Source: Homarus americanus
Taxonomy: Eukaryota > Arthropoda > Malacostraca > Decapoda > Nephropidae
NCBI RefSeq assembly: GCF_018991925.1
Contig: NW_024725489.1
Coordinates: 8,670,255 to 8,734,254 of the forward strand
Direction of reading: 5' to 3'
Length of the DNA stretch: 64,000 bases
The stretch's first letter is position 1; every line of letters begins with the position of its first letter. Shown here piece after piece: positions 32,158 through 45,084 of this stretch. The translations under genes and the position numbers were made by a program. The notes beneath the pieces were generated by a model. That model was not told the DNA's origin. It was given only the letters and a program-made list of their open reading frames with translations, and did no database searches.

Positions 32158-32612
32158 GTTGTGATAGCTGTTTTGGTATCACATTAGTTGTTTTAAATAA
32201 GTTCTGGAACTCCTTAAGTGGCAGGGCTTAATGTAAACACTTCTTGCTGTTTTCCTTTATTGGCGAAGCAAATACACCCTGTATATACACAGTTGTAATC
32301 TGAGAGAATAAATTTTTAATTCTCTCCAGGGAAGTGTTATGAATACACTTTGAGAGAGCACTTTAGTTATATTTTCTTCCCTGATCAAGTGGTATATATC
32401 TGTCTCCTCCTCTGAGTGTGAGAGAGGAGAGAACGAGGCGTGAAAGCGAGCTAGCTGTGTCGATTCATCAGCTGACCTATGCTCGACCTCTGTGATAGTT
32501 ACAAGCTCAGCCGTGAATAATCGTTAACAATTGAGTCACTGTTGAAAAACTCGGTGAATATGTTGGTGTCATTCATTTGGGTGAATATTGATATAAAGCA
32601 AAGGTTCTGTTA
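32158..32612. mobile_element. Insertion of unknown kind in retroelement copy 2
   Basis: Absent from the matching place in copy 1 (near 29360). It starts TGTGATAGCTG, which could be an LTR start, and contains an AATAAA-like run, but I could not fix a CA end or a target duplication. It may be another solo LTR or a short unclassified element. Confidence 0.45.
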
Positions 32613-32967
32613 TACCCTATTCATGTCATTATCATTCCTCTTGTGTGCTGCATTGAGAGCTAGGTTATGGGGACATGTGGCCATTGGATCGAAAATCCTT
32701 ATGTCAAAGAAGGCTTGGTGTCCCCGCGTCCAGAGTCCTCGAGCACTGAAGTTAGGTTAGGATGTGTTTGAAGTCCTGTGAAGGAGATTTTCACCCTCCA
32801 ACTGAAGGAGGGTCGGTTCCACCGTGACATCATTGAAGATTTCCTTCAACATAATTGCTGTAAGATCCCTTACTTCGTCATGCCTAATGCATATGAAACC
32901 CCCCTTTCTTACACACCATGGTACAGTATGATCGATGTCATAGGATGAGCCACGAACACATTGGGAC

Positions 32968-32980
32968 CTTCTATTGGCCA
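32968..32980 (+). repeat. Target-site duplication, left copy
   Basis: TTCTATTGGCCAG, repeated exactly at 38700-38712. It flanks the LINE 32981-38699, whose poly(A) ends at 38699. Confidence 0.92.
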
Positions 32981-33463
32981 GTTCAGCGTGAGCCACCGTT
33001 GTGAGAAGACGCATGTCGCAGTTACTCCCGACCCACGCGCTCTTCCACTTGCTAACGACGGCGCCTACCCAGACTTACTGTCACCACACACGCCACTCTC
33101 ACTTTGACGTGGATAACTCGTCTCTGTTGAATTGATTTGTTTGTTTCTCTGTGTTTTATGCTCACATTTCTTAGTGCCCTCACCGATTCTCCCAGTATTA
33201 ACGGAACCCTGCGGGAACTGTCGTTAGGACAGGCCACAAAGGGGCCCCTTAGAGGGGTGTGAGCTGGGACGGTGAGTTTAGCTGATAGGGTAGAGTAGGC
33301 TCCTCCTTTTTTGGGGGTCCTGTTGCAAAACCAGAGCCACGAACCTACGACCCCCGTTGGGGGGTGGCTACGGCACTGGTCCTAGGGCAACAAGGAACTA
33401 GGTAGGTGTAGTGAGCCTTCATTGTCTATTTATTGATTTAAGACGAGCGAGAGAGACGTAACC

Positions 33464-34986
33464 AATGGATGGAAAATGCCACAAGAGGCCTTGGAAGGAA
33501 GACAACATCTCCGACATAGACAATATGTCCCCAGCAATCCACCCCGTGGCAGAGCCACCCACCATCGAGATTCCGACTGTGATGAAGTACACAACACAGC
33601 CAAGATCCTCAGCGAGGTCACCAATCTCAACGGGAAGACGATCAAGATAATACCATTAGACCCCGAGGAGAAAACAATCAGAATGGTCCTACTACGATAT
33701 CCTCTGGAACAACCTGTAGAAGTCATCATAAAACATCCAAAAGTGACCAAGGCAGACCACTGTGTTACAAGTCAGGACAAAGCACAGACAAGGCAAATGC
33801 TAGTGGACATCAAGGGGACAGTCCCAGAGGAGGTAGACCTACAGGTAACTGGGGAACTTACAAGTTGCGTCCTTTTGTCCCAGAACCACTACGGTGCTAC
33901 AAATATCAGGAATTTGGACATCACCAATCCAGGTGCCACAAAAACTTGAGATGTGGCATCTGCAGCCAAAGCCACAAGACAGAAATGTGTATTCAAAAAC
34001 ACAAGGACGGAACCATCACGACAGCCAAGTGCCCAAATTGTGGAAAGAAACATCACGCTTGGAGCACATCATGCCCAGAGAGGAGAGAGCGGATGAAAGT
34101 TGCAATGGCAAAAATTCAACCACTAAACAGAACAGAAGCACCTCAGAGCACATTTGTGTGGGGTCAACAGCGACAGAATACAGTCAAGCCAACACCCACT
34201 CCGCCCCAACTGTCAGAGGATTCCTTCCCTGCACTTCCTCCAGCAGGCTACAGGACAAAATTGAAGACACCAGGACAAAATCAGTCCATGCAAGAAACCA
34301 TGACAAATCAGTGGACTCCACAACCGCAGCTCCAGAGCTGTGTAGCAGTAAAAGGACAGAACACTTCAGTATTGGTGGAGAACACCATATTGCCTGGGAC
34401 ACTGAAACCCCTTCAGGCGACCACCCAACTGAATACACCCCAGCCTGCCAATCTACAAGGTGCTTTTACCGAAGAACAAATAAAACTGATGATCACTATT
34501 ATGATAGTGACTTTCTCTACGATAATACAGAAACAAGATACCAACACCGAAAATATAATAAATGCAGTTATGACACAGCTCACAGAAAAGATGCAGGAAG
34601 ACCAGACCCCCAAAACTCCACAACTACAAGTGGAACAGACGACGCCCTTGAGACAGATATCAGACAAGAGGAAGAACTTGCCATCCAAGAGATCATTCAA
34701 AACCGTGAAACCTCAAGCCCCTTGCAACAGTTCACGAGGAATAGAACAACAAGCACAGACTGTCAGCAAACACACGATCACAGACAAGAGCGACAGCACC
34801 CTGAAGAGAAAAGAAAAAACTCCCGAGATACCTCCCAAAACAAGCGGGATTCCACCTCCTGCTCCTCCCTCAGAGCAGGTGCCTAAGAAACAGCCACCAT
34901 TCCTAACGGACGAGGAGGAGAGCGACTCAACCTTGAACGCCGAGAGCAACTACAGCACCAGTGACGAGGAGATAATGATAGAATAG
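33464..34986 (+). pseudogene. LINE ORF1, gag-like protein with three zinc knuckles
   Basis: Starts MDGKCHKRPW in one frame and shifts near 33500 and again near 33862. The last 373 codons are open (33865-34986). They contain CYKYQEFGHHQSRC, a second cysteine cluster CGICSQSHKTEMC and a third CPNCGKKHHAWSTSC, a tandem zinc-knuckle arrangement typical of I/jockey ORF1 proteins that bind element RNA. A long Q/P/T-rich and acidic tail follows. Confidence 0.82.
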
Positions 34987-34987
34987 C

Positions 34988-35675
34988 CCCACTTCCTTGT
35001 AATCTCAAGATAACACAGTGGAATGTACAAGGCCTGTCCAACAAACGGCATACTGTACAAGCAGCAGCCATAGCTAAAAATATGGATGTCTTCATTCTGC
35101 AAGAAACCCTGATGTCCAAAGATAAGCAATTCCGCTTGCCTGGATACCAACAGTACTCTGTGCAAAAGGGGCCCAACTCCCATGGCAGCATGATTCTCGT
35201 CAGGGCGACCATCCCCAGTTCAGAAGTAGAACCAGTTCACTGTGGAGATGGAGTAGAGACACAAGCTGTTCGGATACACCTGGCAAACGACAGTCTTGTA
35301 GTATACAACATCTATAAACCGCCTACCAAACGACTTGAAGCCGGTGAACTACTGACACAAGCAACACAGGAACTTGTGCTCATTGCTGGGGACTTCAATG
35401 CCCACCATCCAACGTTCAATTCGACCACAAAAATGAATCGGGATGGTCATCACCTAGTGGAACTGCTGACAGATGTTCCAAAAATAACGCTCATTAATAC
35501 TGGGGAACCAACACACATATCGGGAGGAACATTGGACCTCACATTCATCTCCACTGAGCTCGTTCCAATAGCTCAGTGGGAGATAGATGATGAACTGACC
35601 AGTGACCACTTTGCAACGACAACTACTTTGAGAATGGAACTACTCCCTCCTCCCCCACGTCCGCCACCCAGATAG
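34988..35675 (+). CDS. LINE APE-type endonuclease
   Basis: Open frame with ITQWNVQGLSNKRH, MDVFILQETLM, SHGSMILVRA, LVLIAGDFNAHHPTF, SGGTLDLTFI and ELTSDHFATT. These are the N-x-Q, Q-E-T, G-S, G-D-F-N-A-H-H, D-L-T-F and S-D-H blocks of an APE nuclease in the right order, with active-site residues preserved. A stop at 35673-35675 separates it from the reverse transcriptase, so ORF2 is interrupted here. Confidence 0.9.
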
Positions 35676-35699
35676 AATACCAAGAAAGCAAATTGGAAA

Positions 35700-37512
35700 T
35701 TATATCAAGATGAACTCCAAAAATGGTTTTCGAACTATGAACCAGTAGAAGATATTGACCAACTAAACCAGGACCTTACTGATGCCATACAACATGCAGC
35801 AGAGAGAGCAATACCAAAAACAAACCCTACAAATAGACACCACAAAGACTACTGGTTCTACAATGACGAAATCAGACAACAGAATCACAGAATCAACACA
35901 TTCAGAAGACATCTTCGACAATACCCTTCCCCTGAGGGAGTAAAACTCTTGAGAGCTGCTGTCCAACATGCTCGTCAAATTACTCAGAAAATTAGGGAAG
36001 ACAAATGGCTCGAGTGATGTGGAACCTTTAATGCACACACCAGCCTGAGTGAACTCTGGAGAAAACTCAGGATAGCAACAGGAAAACTGCCCAGATCTCC
36101 AGCCCACCCCCAACCACTACAGGAAGCAAATCGCTTGGTAGAGCACTTTGCAGAACGCTCATCATCAGCTCAACTACCTCCTGAAATAAGACTTCATCTA
36201 CAGCAAGTACAACTGGAGAGAGAAGTAGTAGTCAGACATGGAACTGAACAAGCTGACACTACAGACTGTCTGTTTACTATAGAAGAAATCAGAAGGGCCA
36301 GGAAAACAAGCAAAGACACCGCTCCTGGCAGTCATGGTATAACCTATTCATTGCTCAGCAATGCAGGACTAGCTGGTGAACTTGCTCTCCTAACAGTTAT
36401 AAACGCATCATGGTCAGCAGGCAAACTCCCGTCAGCTTGGAAAAGAGCAAACATTGTTCCTATTCCCAAACCCAATGATCCCCAGAATTTCAGACCAATA
36501 TCACTAACAGCATGCATCGGCAAAACCGCCGAAAGGATGGTCCTTACACGACTCCTCTGGAAAACTGGACCACTTCACCACAATTTCTTTGAATTCACCA
36601 AAGGTGTCAACACTGCACACAGTTAGGCCACTCTCCTGGGATCGATTGGTCAAAACAAGGCAATCGTAGTATTCCTTGATCTAGAGAAAGCATTTGAGCT
36701 GGCAAATGCACAGGCCATTGTAACCACTCTGGCCAGGGAAAGGCGTCAAGGGACACCTACTGGCTTGGATTGCTGACTATCTCCAAAACAGAACAGCAAG
36801 AGTTACCTGTGAAGGACAAGTCTCAGGTCAGCAAAGACTGGAAAATGGCACACCACAAGGAGGAGTTCTTAATCCAACTCTCTTCAACATCCTCATGGAA
36901 AACTTGTGTCGGCTCCCCTTTCAAGAGGGTACCAAACTGCTATGCTATGCTGACGACTTAGCACTGATGGTAAAAAGCAGAAACCAAATCAGCAAAGTCC
37001 AAAGAGCACTAGATCTCATCAGTGAAGAATGTATGAGTCTCGGGCTCAAGATTTCAATCCCCAAATCGAAAGCCATGAGGTTTGGACACAATGAGCCCGT
37101 AACACAACTTCAAATACAAGGTATTGCCGTACAATGGGTCAATGTATACAAATACCTGGGCATCTGGATTGACAAATGCCTCAAATTTGACACTGAGATA
37201 AACTATCTAAGAGACCGAATAGGCAAGACAGTCAAGATGATGAGAGCCATGACAGGACCCAAGGTGGGTGCGGGACATGTAGTCCAAAGAACGCCATATA
37301 TACACGCCATTCGATCATTAACAGACTATGCGACACCGGCTCTTAACACACTGTCTGAGGGGCAGTGGGCGAAATTAGAGGTTGCCCAGAATAACGCTAT
37401 GTGGACAAAAATTGAAAACTTACACATGGAGACAGGTTTCACATCTTTCCAAACCAGAGCTGAACAATTACCAGGGCTCATGAAAGTGACATCAAGAATG
37501 GACTCTTACTAG
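35700..37512 (+). pseudogene. LINE reverse transcriptase
   Basis: Successive frames give RARKTSKDTAPGSHGITYSL, PSAWKRANIVPIPKPNDPQN then FRPISLTACIGKTAERMV (36135-36626), AIVVFLDLEKAFELANAQA (motif A, near 36660) in another frame, and LLCYADDLALMV (motif C, about 36940) followed by LGLKISIPKSKAMRFGH (36895-37512). Y-A-D-D is intact, but at least three frameshifts and an in-frame stop near 36017 disable the protein. Confidence 0.88.
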
Positions 37513-37781
37513 CACTGAACCTTAACAGAGATGTCATTAACAAGAAAACATGGCTATTGTGCGCAGCTGACGCTATAAATCGACTGAAATTGAAAGACAC
37601 AATCCTCAGCAAAGGACCTGATACAATGAGTCCAGACTACAGCACCCCAGCACCGTGGGCGTCCCCGCCAGCAGTCTTCAACATTCTACAAACTGGGACA
37701 AGAAAGGCTGACTGTAACCCACATGAGCTCCGACAGATAGCAGAAAGAAAAATGAAGGCTCTAACACCTCACAATAGTACA

Positions 37782-38237
37782 GTGTATTTACACAGACGGT
37801 TCCGCAGAGACCACCAGTACAAAGGCAGGAGCAGCCTTCACTATAGAAGGAGGTAACACGTCCCTTTGGAGAACCTCAGATGGATGCTCTACTTTGCAAG
37901 TTGAGCTAGCTGCCATACCTGGAGCCCTAAGACACGCTTCCATAAACAGTCAACAAGGCATTGCAATACACACTGAGTCACGATGTGGTATCGAAGTACT
38001 ACAATGCAGATAACCTGGAGACAACATTCATCTCATAACATCCGTTATTGGACTACTGCAAGGTTTAAAGCTACAAGATCGGCAAGTTATCATTAACTGG
38101 GTGCCTAATCATATCGGAATCCCAGGGAATGAGCGAGCTGATGCTGCTGCCAAGGCTGCGTTAGGACAGCGAAACATTGAGATGAACATCCTGCCTAGTC
38201 AGGAGCAGATAAAGAAGACCACAATAACACGAACTGC
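37782..38237 (+). pseudogene. LINE RNase H domain
   Basis: The frame reads CIYTDGSAETTSTKAGAAFT, then L-Q-V-E-L-A-A-I, then I-A-I-H-T-E-S-R and INWVPNHIGIPGNERADAAA. This gives D (T-D-G-S), E (E-L-A-A), and H plus D (H-I-G-I-P-G-N-E-R-A-D), but the usual T-D-S aspartate is glutamate here (T-E-S). One in-frame stop follows. RNase H removes the RNA template strand and is characteristic of the I superfamily. Confidence 0.85.
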
Positions 38238-38699
38238 CCAGTGAAAAATAGACAAACATAGAAGATTAACACCAGTATCACGATCGGCCAGGTGGTACTA
38301 TCTGGTCACGAATTATGAGAGACCACCACTCATGAAGGATATAACAAGAAGAGAAGAAATCAACTTCCACTGACTGAGACTGGGATACCCATGCATTTGG
38401 GAAATAATTGTACCAGCACCAGCAGAGCAGCGCATATGCAGAAAACATACTGCAGCACTACCTCATAGAGTGCCCTGGAACACAATTTGCTAGGAGAAAC
38501 ATACACAGCAGAGAAGGTTGCCAGAATGCTAACCACCAATCTCTCTCAAGAAACCCTCCAGTTTCTTACCGAGCATCACCCCCCGCCCCCCCCACACTAG
38601 TGGTGCAGATGTACATTTAACCAAAAAGACGCTGGTGTTTTATCCCAGCATTTTAGCTTTAGGTCCGCATAGGTACTATTCCTAAAAAAAAAAAAAAAA

Positions 38700-38712
38700 T
38701 TCTATTGGCCAG
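38700..38712 (+). repeat. Target-site duplication, right copy
   Basis: TTCTATTGGCCAG, directly after the poly(A) tail of the LINE. Confidence 0.92.
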
Positions 38713-40990
38713 CCATACCTTAGAGCAATAGCATTTGTAAATTCTTGTTTATTAAGGATGAAGCCTTTTGCCCTTATTGGTATCATTGTTAGCCAGTTCG
38801 AGGCCTCTATCCCCAACACTATAGCTATTACGTGCTCGGTGAGGTCTGACGTAAGTTTGACAGAGTTCTGATTTTCGGTGGCAGCAAGATCCTCTGGGTT
38901 AGTCAATCCCATTCCTCCCAGTCTCTGTGGTAGTACAAGGAATGATCTTTCTGCTTAGTTTAAATAATGGCTTTCACTAGTGCTAGGATAAAAGCGACCT
39001 TGATGGTTTATTCCAGAGGGTGGAGAAGCGGTCTGATATCAGGTATAGTGCACATCAGGTAATTCCAGAGATGCTTGACTACATGGTTGAATGCTGCAGA
39101 TGCTGCCAGTGGCTCAGTTTTAGTAATCTCCGATAGAGCTTGGATTTCTTTCACCCACTGATTTACCTTTCCCGTTTTGTACTCGGTCCTGAAATCGTTC
39201 GTGCCGATTACCTCACCTAAATGTCATTGGCCGTCCTTAGTTATTTTTATCTCACTTCCGTTGAACACCTCTATAGCCTGGTCATTGTATTTTGGTTTCA
39301 CAATGAAGAAGGACTTGCTGACATTTGGTTGGTACCGTATTTGTGAACCACGTATTGTGTTACCAAGTCCCACCACTTTTTGAAGTCCTCCACTTCTCCT
39401 GCTCCTGTAAGGTCATCAGCATAAGTCATTTGCCTGACCTTCGTTATTTCATAGTTTATTTGTGTTGGAGCACGGATAGACCTATTGCTTACATTGCCAT
39501 GGCGAGTGGATCTCCTTGCGTAGTTCACCTCCTCTTTGGACCTTGAAGCTTGTTATATACTGTAGAGGTCTGTCGGGTTCCTGTAGGTGTTTTTAGCATA
39601 CATTGCAAAGCTTGGACACTTGATCTTGATGTTGTGCAGTGTAACCTTGCGGATTATGCTGAATGCGTTTGAAGTGTCAACCAGGAGTAGTGCCTCACAA
39701 TCACGCTGCTTATATTGCTTTCTCATGGCGCGAATAGCAGCTTCAGCCCCAGCCTGGTGGCCAGTTCATACGTGCAGGTTTCCTGCTGCTGCCCTGACAT
39801 CATCAATGACCACCTCCTTTATGCATTTTCCAATGATCCGTCTGAGCACTTCCCCCAACCCCATAGGCCTATATACAGGATTTTTGCTCAGGGGGATGAG
39901 GCGGCAGGCCGTCAGAGCATGTAGGTGATGGCAGTAAGATGTTGCTAGCCTTCTTGCAAGGGCGGTGGTGGCAATGCAGACATTCTTGTTTGCGTCGCTA
40001 AACTTGTTAGTGCGAAGGTTACTTCTCCACTCGTATGCATCCAGGCCTGAAGGGCCTACCCCACCCCTGTGACTCTAGTACTTTTTTCCACACCATGCCT
40101 CCTGTTATTTTCTCGAACATGACAGCGTTTGGAAGGACTTAGTCACCCGGGAACCTGATGATAACTTCCTCTGCATTTGCAGGGGGATGTTTATCCTTCT
40201 GTTGTTGTAAGGTCTCTGTTTATTGGCAGCTCACCACAAAGGGATCCTCTGTAAGATAGATCTTATTGCCGAGGATACTTTTCCCACACGCATCTTGTTA
40301 CCAAACTTTCTGGCAACATCCTCTGTGAATTGTTTTCCTCCTCCTGCAATGTCCTTGCCTTACTTTGGAGATTTCCAAGAGTCCCGTTCTCCCACATGAT
40401 CTGTCTTCTGTTCATTGCAGCTACATTTCCCTTGCATTTACTCTTTGCATGTGATCTCTGGCATAATAGAGAAGGTATTATTACCAGTATGTGGAGAGCT
40501 ATTGGGGCTAGGGAGCTATCATGAGTGTAATTTAGCATGAGGCGAGTCATCTCCCTGATCATTTCTTTGGTAAGCTCGACATTTTGGTGGTTCAAAGATG
40601 TTAATTGGATACCACTTGAGAACCTCTGCGTAGGTTTTTAGGCCCACTTCTCTGCATCTTCCCTCGACATGCCTTTCCAATGTGATTGATGGCTGTCTGT
40701 CATTCACCTCGTGTTCATCTGCAAGTGTTGTAGCAGCATTTATTGGCACTACGTTTTAGACTGAGTGGACTCACTGCTATCATTCAGGATATCGTCAGGT
40801 GGTGTTTTATGGGCGATATCCACTGTGTCCTCCTGTGAAGGATCCCTGCTTTCGGGATTCCGACAGTTGTTCCCCTTCTTGCATCCCACACATCGGCGGT
40901 TGTTTCTCACACATTCACAGTTTGTACAATATTTGTTACGGATAGCACAGATGCAAGGACAGTTACCCGACGTAATGCTACAAACCATCG
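38713..40990 (-). mobile_element. Retroelement copy 2, 5' part with Cys-rich N-terminus
   Basis: On the minus strand, the 5' end reads SGNCPCICAIRNKYCTNCEC then NNRRCVGCKKGNNCRNP (40988-40749), a dense cysteine cluster that probably binds zinc, then a linker (40749-40263) and reverse transcriptase remnants at about 39925-39298 (including YADDLTGAG on frame 39528-39298, motif C). The rest lies at 31750-32980. Copy 1 lacks this N-terminal region, so this copy shows the complete architecture: Cys-rich, RT, nuclease-like. Frames are broken in many places. Confidence 0.75.
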
Positions 40991-41114
40991 GGCAACAAGA
41001 GTAACTGGTGAGGGAGGCAGTAGGTCACTAGTTATACGTGGTGGGTGAGGAGATATAAGTACATGAGTTACTCGGATCTCCAATGTATTTGCAGCTGGGG
41101 CAGTTGAGGAGTGA

Positions 41115-42191
<1,077 letters not shown>

Positions 42192-42291
42192 NNNNNNNNN
42201 NNNNNNNNNNNNNNNNNNNNNNNNNNNNNNNNNNNNNNNNNNNNNNNNNNNNNNNNNNNNNNNNNNNNNNNNNNNNNNNNNNNNNNNNNNN
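42192..42291. other. Assembly gap of exactly 100 N
   Basis: A run of 100 N, the conventional size for a gap of unknown length. CR1 sequence lies on both sides but in opposite orientation, so the join may be wrong in order or orientation. Frames spanning it are meaningless. Confidence 0.98.
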
Positions 42292-43365
42292 TAGCACTCA
42301 GTAGCCTATTCCACATAGCACAACTCTATTACCAAACCAGTGCTTGCCTATATCCTTTCTGAATCGGAATTTATCTAATTTAAAGCCATTTGTTCTAGTT
42401 ATTTCGTTATTACTGAGCTTCAGAACATCTTCCATTTTACCCTTGTTAATCCCACTTACCCACTTGTACACCTCTATCATATCTCCCCTAACTCTACGCC
42501 TCTCTAATGAATGTAAGCCCTAAGCTTTTCAGTCTTTCTTCATATGGAAGGTTTCTAATATTATGGATCATTTTTGTCATTCTTCTTTGTACTCTCTCCA
42601 AAGAATCTATGTCCATTCTATAATAAGGACACAGAACTGAACCATAATCCTGTGTGGCCTCACTAATGCTAGGTAAAGTTTCAAGATAACGTCAGCAGTT
42701 CTGTTACTCACAGACCTAGATATGAACCCAAAATCCTGTTTGCCTTGTTGCGAACGCTAATACATTGTTTTCTAGGTTTCAAGTCGTTGCTAACAAATAC
42801 ACCTAGATCTTTTTCACAAACTGAGTTTTCTATTTCCGTGTTACCTAGTTTATACGTAACGTTTGTATTCGTCTTCCTATATCTGTAGTACCTTGCATTT
42901 ATCAGTATTAAAATTCATTTGCCAGTCTACTGACCACTCATGTAAGGTATCTAGATCTCTTTGAAGGTGTTCAAAGTCACTGTCTGAATTTATCACTCTC
43001 CCCATTTTGGTATCATCTGCAAATTTACTAATCCTACTAGTTATGCCTAAATCAAGATCATTAATGAATATAACAAACAGCAGAGGGCCTAATACAGATC
43101 CCTGGGGAACTCCGCTTTTGACCGCACCCCAGTCTGACTTAAATCCATTTATGCTGACTCTTTGTTTCCTACCAGTTAACCATGACCTAATCCATTTTAA
43201 AACTGATCCACCTATTCCATGTGCTTCTACCTTCCTTATCAATCTCTCATGAGGGACTCTATCGAATGCTTTACTGAAATCTAAATAAATTATATCATAT
43301 GACTTATCATTATCTACCGCTTCATATGCTTCTGAGAAAAAGCTAAGCAAAGAAACTATTAAGTA
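42292..43365 (-). pseudogene. CR1 reverse transcriptase, 3' part on minus strand
   Basis: Frame 43377-42877 reads YDIIYLDFSKAFDRVPHERL, SGVPQGSVLGPLLFVIFIND and ISKFADDTKM (F-A-D-D intact). Shifted frames continue through the C-terminal region to [19 protein letters not shown] and KHWFGNRVV near the gap. The stretch 42292-42545 is about 99% identical, inverted, to 44680-44936. On the 5' side it meets a Penelope element at 43366. Confidence 0.88.
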
Positions 43366-44321
43366 ATATTTTACCACCCTCAGCAGTCTGGTTTAGATAT
43401 GTTGATGATGTATTATGTCTCTGGCCATGTAATGAGGACCTAAAAGCTTTCCTGCCACAACTTAACAACTTAGCCCCCTCGATCAAATTCACTGTGGAAT
43501 TAGAGCAAGACTGTAAATTGCCATTCCTGGACTGTCTGATACACAGAATAGGTAACACTTTTAAGTTCAGTATTTATAGAAAACCAACTAATGTGTGTTC
43601 ATACATTCATTATTATTCTGCCCACCATAATAAAGTCAAACAGTCAGTATTTTCAACAATGTTTTTACGTGCCTTGAGAATTTGCAGTCCGGAATTCATA
43701 GATGAGGAATATAAATATATATATAATATTGGCTCAAACCTTAAATACCCTAGATCTTTCATAGACAAATGCTTAAACATTACTAAGAAAACTTTTTATA
43801 GAACTGATCCCAAGCCCACCCATGACCATAAGAATATCTTAATATTACCATTTCACAAAAATTTCTCACACATCCCTTCACAACTAAAAACCTGGAACGT
43901 CAATGTGGCATTTAAAAACTCATGCACTGTTAAACAAATGTTAATCAAGAACTCCCCCAACAACACAATTGGTTGCATTTATAAAGTTCCTTGCAAGGAA
44001 TGTAATATGTTTTACTTAGGCCAGACAGGTAAAGATCTTGCAACTAGAATTAAACAACACAAATACAGTGTTAGGACAGGCCAGGAATCCAATGCTCTGT
44101 TTGTTCATTTGAGGTATATCAAGCATTGCATTGACTGGGATAATGCCTCCTCAATATTACCATGTAATTCAATTGATAGTAGGAACATCATAGAATCTAG
44201 TCTTATTAAACATACCGAAGCATTCAACATGAATTTGAGTAACGGCATGTACAAACTGGACAATTTTGTAATTAAGAAGATTTGTGACCAGGTGAGAAGG
44301 CCGGGTCACCTGACCATCTGA
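43366..44321 (+). CDS. Penelope-like element: RT motif C to GIY-YIG endonuclease
   Basis: One frame runs from WFRYVDDVLCLW (motif C, Y-V-D-D, near 43390) through KLPFLDCLIHRIGNTFKFSI, YRKPTN and FSTMFLRALRICSPEFIDEE to CKECNMFYLGQTGKDLATR, IKQHKYSVRTGQ and the C-terminal LIKHTEAFN block, stopping at 44321. This is the C-terminal half of the RT plus the complete GIY-YIG nuclease. The 5' half is absent. The frame is open for about 310 codons, making it the best preserved Penelope copy here, and from 43938 it is nearly identical to 8209-8586. Confidence 0.88.
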
Positions 44322-44456
44322 CCTGACCACCAACCGTTGTGTGCTATTTAAAGATTAGTAGGGTCATTACCTAATACCTGACCATTGTGGACCTGGTCTC
44401 ACCCTCCTCTGTATATATACACCTTGATTTGTATTTCTCTCTCTAGTCTGTACTCA

Positions 44457-44501
44457 CCCCTGAAGATGTGAATTACACGAAAGCGCTTGGGAACTTCGTG
44501 T
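44457..44501 (+). ncRNA. Hammerhead-like core in Penelope 3' region
   Basis: CTGAAGA (44460-44466) and CGAAA (44478-44482) around a short GTG/CAC stem, identical to 8722-8766. The conserved position about 140 bases after the stop in both copies shows it is part of the element. Confidence 0.42.
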
Positions 44502-44565
44502 TTTCTTCTTTCCTTGTGGTTATCAGCATATACCTAGATCACGTGCACCTACAGTGATTTACTTG

Positions 44566-44675
<110 letters not shown>

Positions 44676-44678
44676 CAA

Positions 44679-45080
44679 GAAAAGACTGAAAAGCTTAGGC
44701 TTACATTCATTAGAGAGGCGTAGAGTTAGGGGAGATATGATAGAGGTGTACAAGTGGGTAAGTGGGATTAACAAGGGTAAAATGGAAGATGTTCTGAAGC
44801 TCAGTAATAACGAAATAACTAGAACAAATGGCTTTAAATTAGATAAATTCCGATTCAGAAAGGATATAGGCAAGCACTGGTTTGGTAATAGAGTTGTGGA
44901 TATGTGGAATAGGCTACCGAGTGCTATAGTAGGATCGGGGACGCTAGGGAGCTTCAAGACGAAGTTGGATAGGCACATGGAAGTGCTGGGATGGGTGTGA
45001 AAGGGATCTGCCCTGTATGGGCCAGTCGGCCTCCTGCAGTATCCCACTTTCTTATGTTCTTATGTTCTTATGTTATGTTC
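44679..45080 (+). pseudogene. CR1 3' end, plus strand
   Basis: Reads [39 protein letters not shown] and [20 protein letters not shown] to the stop near 45000, then a 3' region ending in TTCTTATG repeats (about 45052-45075). This is the C-terminal end of CR1 ORF2 with its proper tail. Begins abruptly at the AT tract. Confidence 0.9.
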
Positions 45081-45084
45081 TAAG

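Larger units (their letters stand above)
31750..32980 (-). mobile_element. Retroelement copy 2, 3' part
   Basis: Collinear with 28945-29720. Frame 33014-32757 reads CVRKGGFICIRHDEVRDLTA, the same domain as copy 1. The 5' part of the same copy lies at 38713-40990, beyond a LINE inserted with a 13-bp duplication. A 0.45-kb insertion sits inside at about 32158-32612. Confidence 0.78.
32981..38699 (+). mobile_element. Full-length I-type LINE with RNase H
   Basis: Bounded by a perfect 13-bp duplication and ending in a poly(A) run (38684-38699). Order: 5' region with a GC-rich block (33190-33400), gag-like ORF1 (33464-34986), APE endonuclease (34988-35675), reverse transcriptase (35700-37512), RNase H (37782-38237). 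That order fits the I superfamily. The perfect duplication says the insertion is not ancient, yet several frameshifts and stops interrupt ORF2, so it may have been defective on arrival or the assembly has errors. Confidence 0.9.

Noticed and set aside
33894..34886. A 330-codon frame overlapping LINE ORF1
   Set aside because: The overlapping frame at 33865-34986 has the zinc knuckles; this one is a low-complexity shadow.
34184..35212. Cys-rich and hydrophobic minus-strand frames
   Set aside because: Antisense to LINE ORF1 and endonuclease; composition is due to the sense strand.
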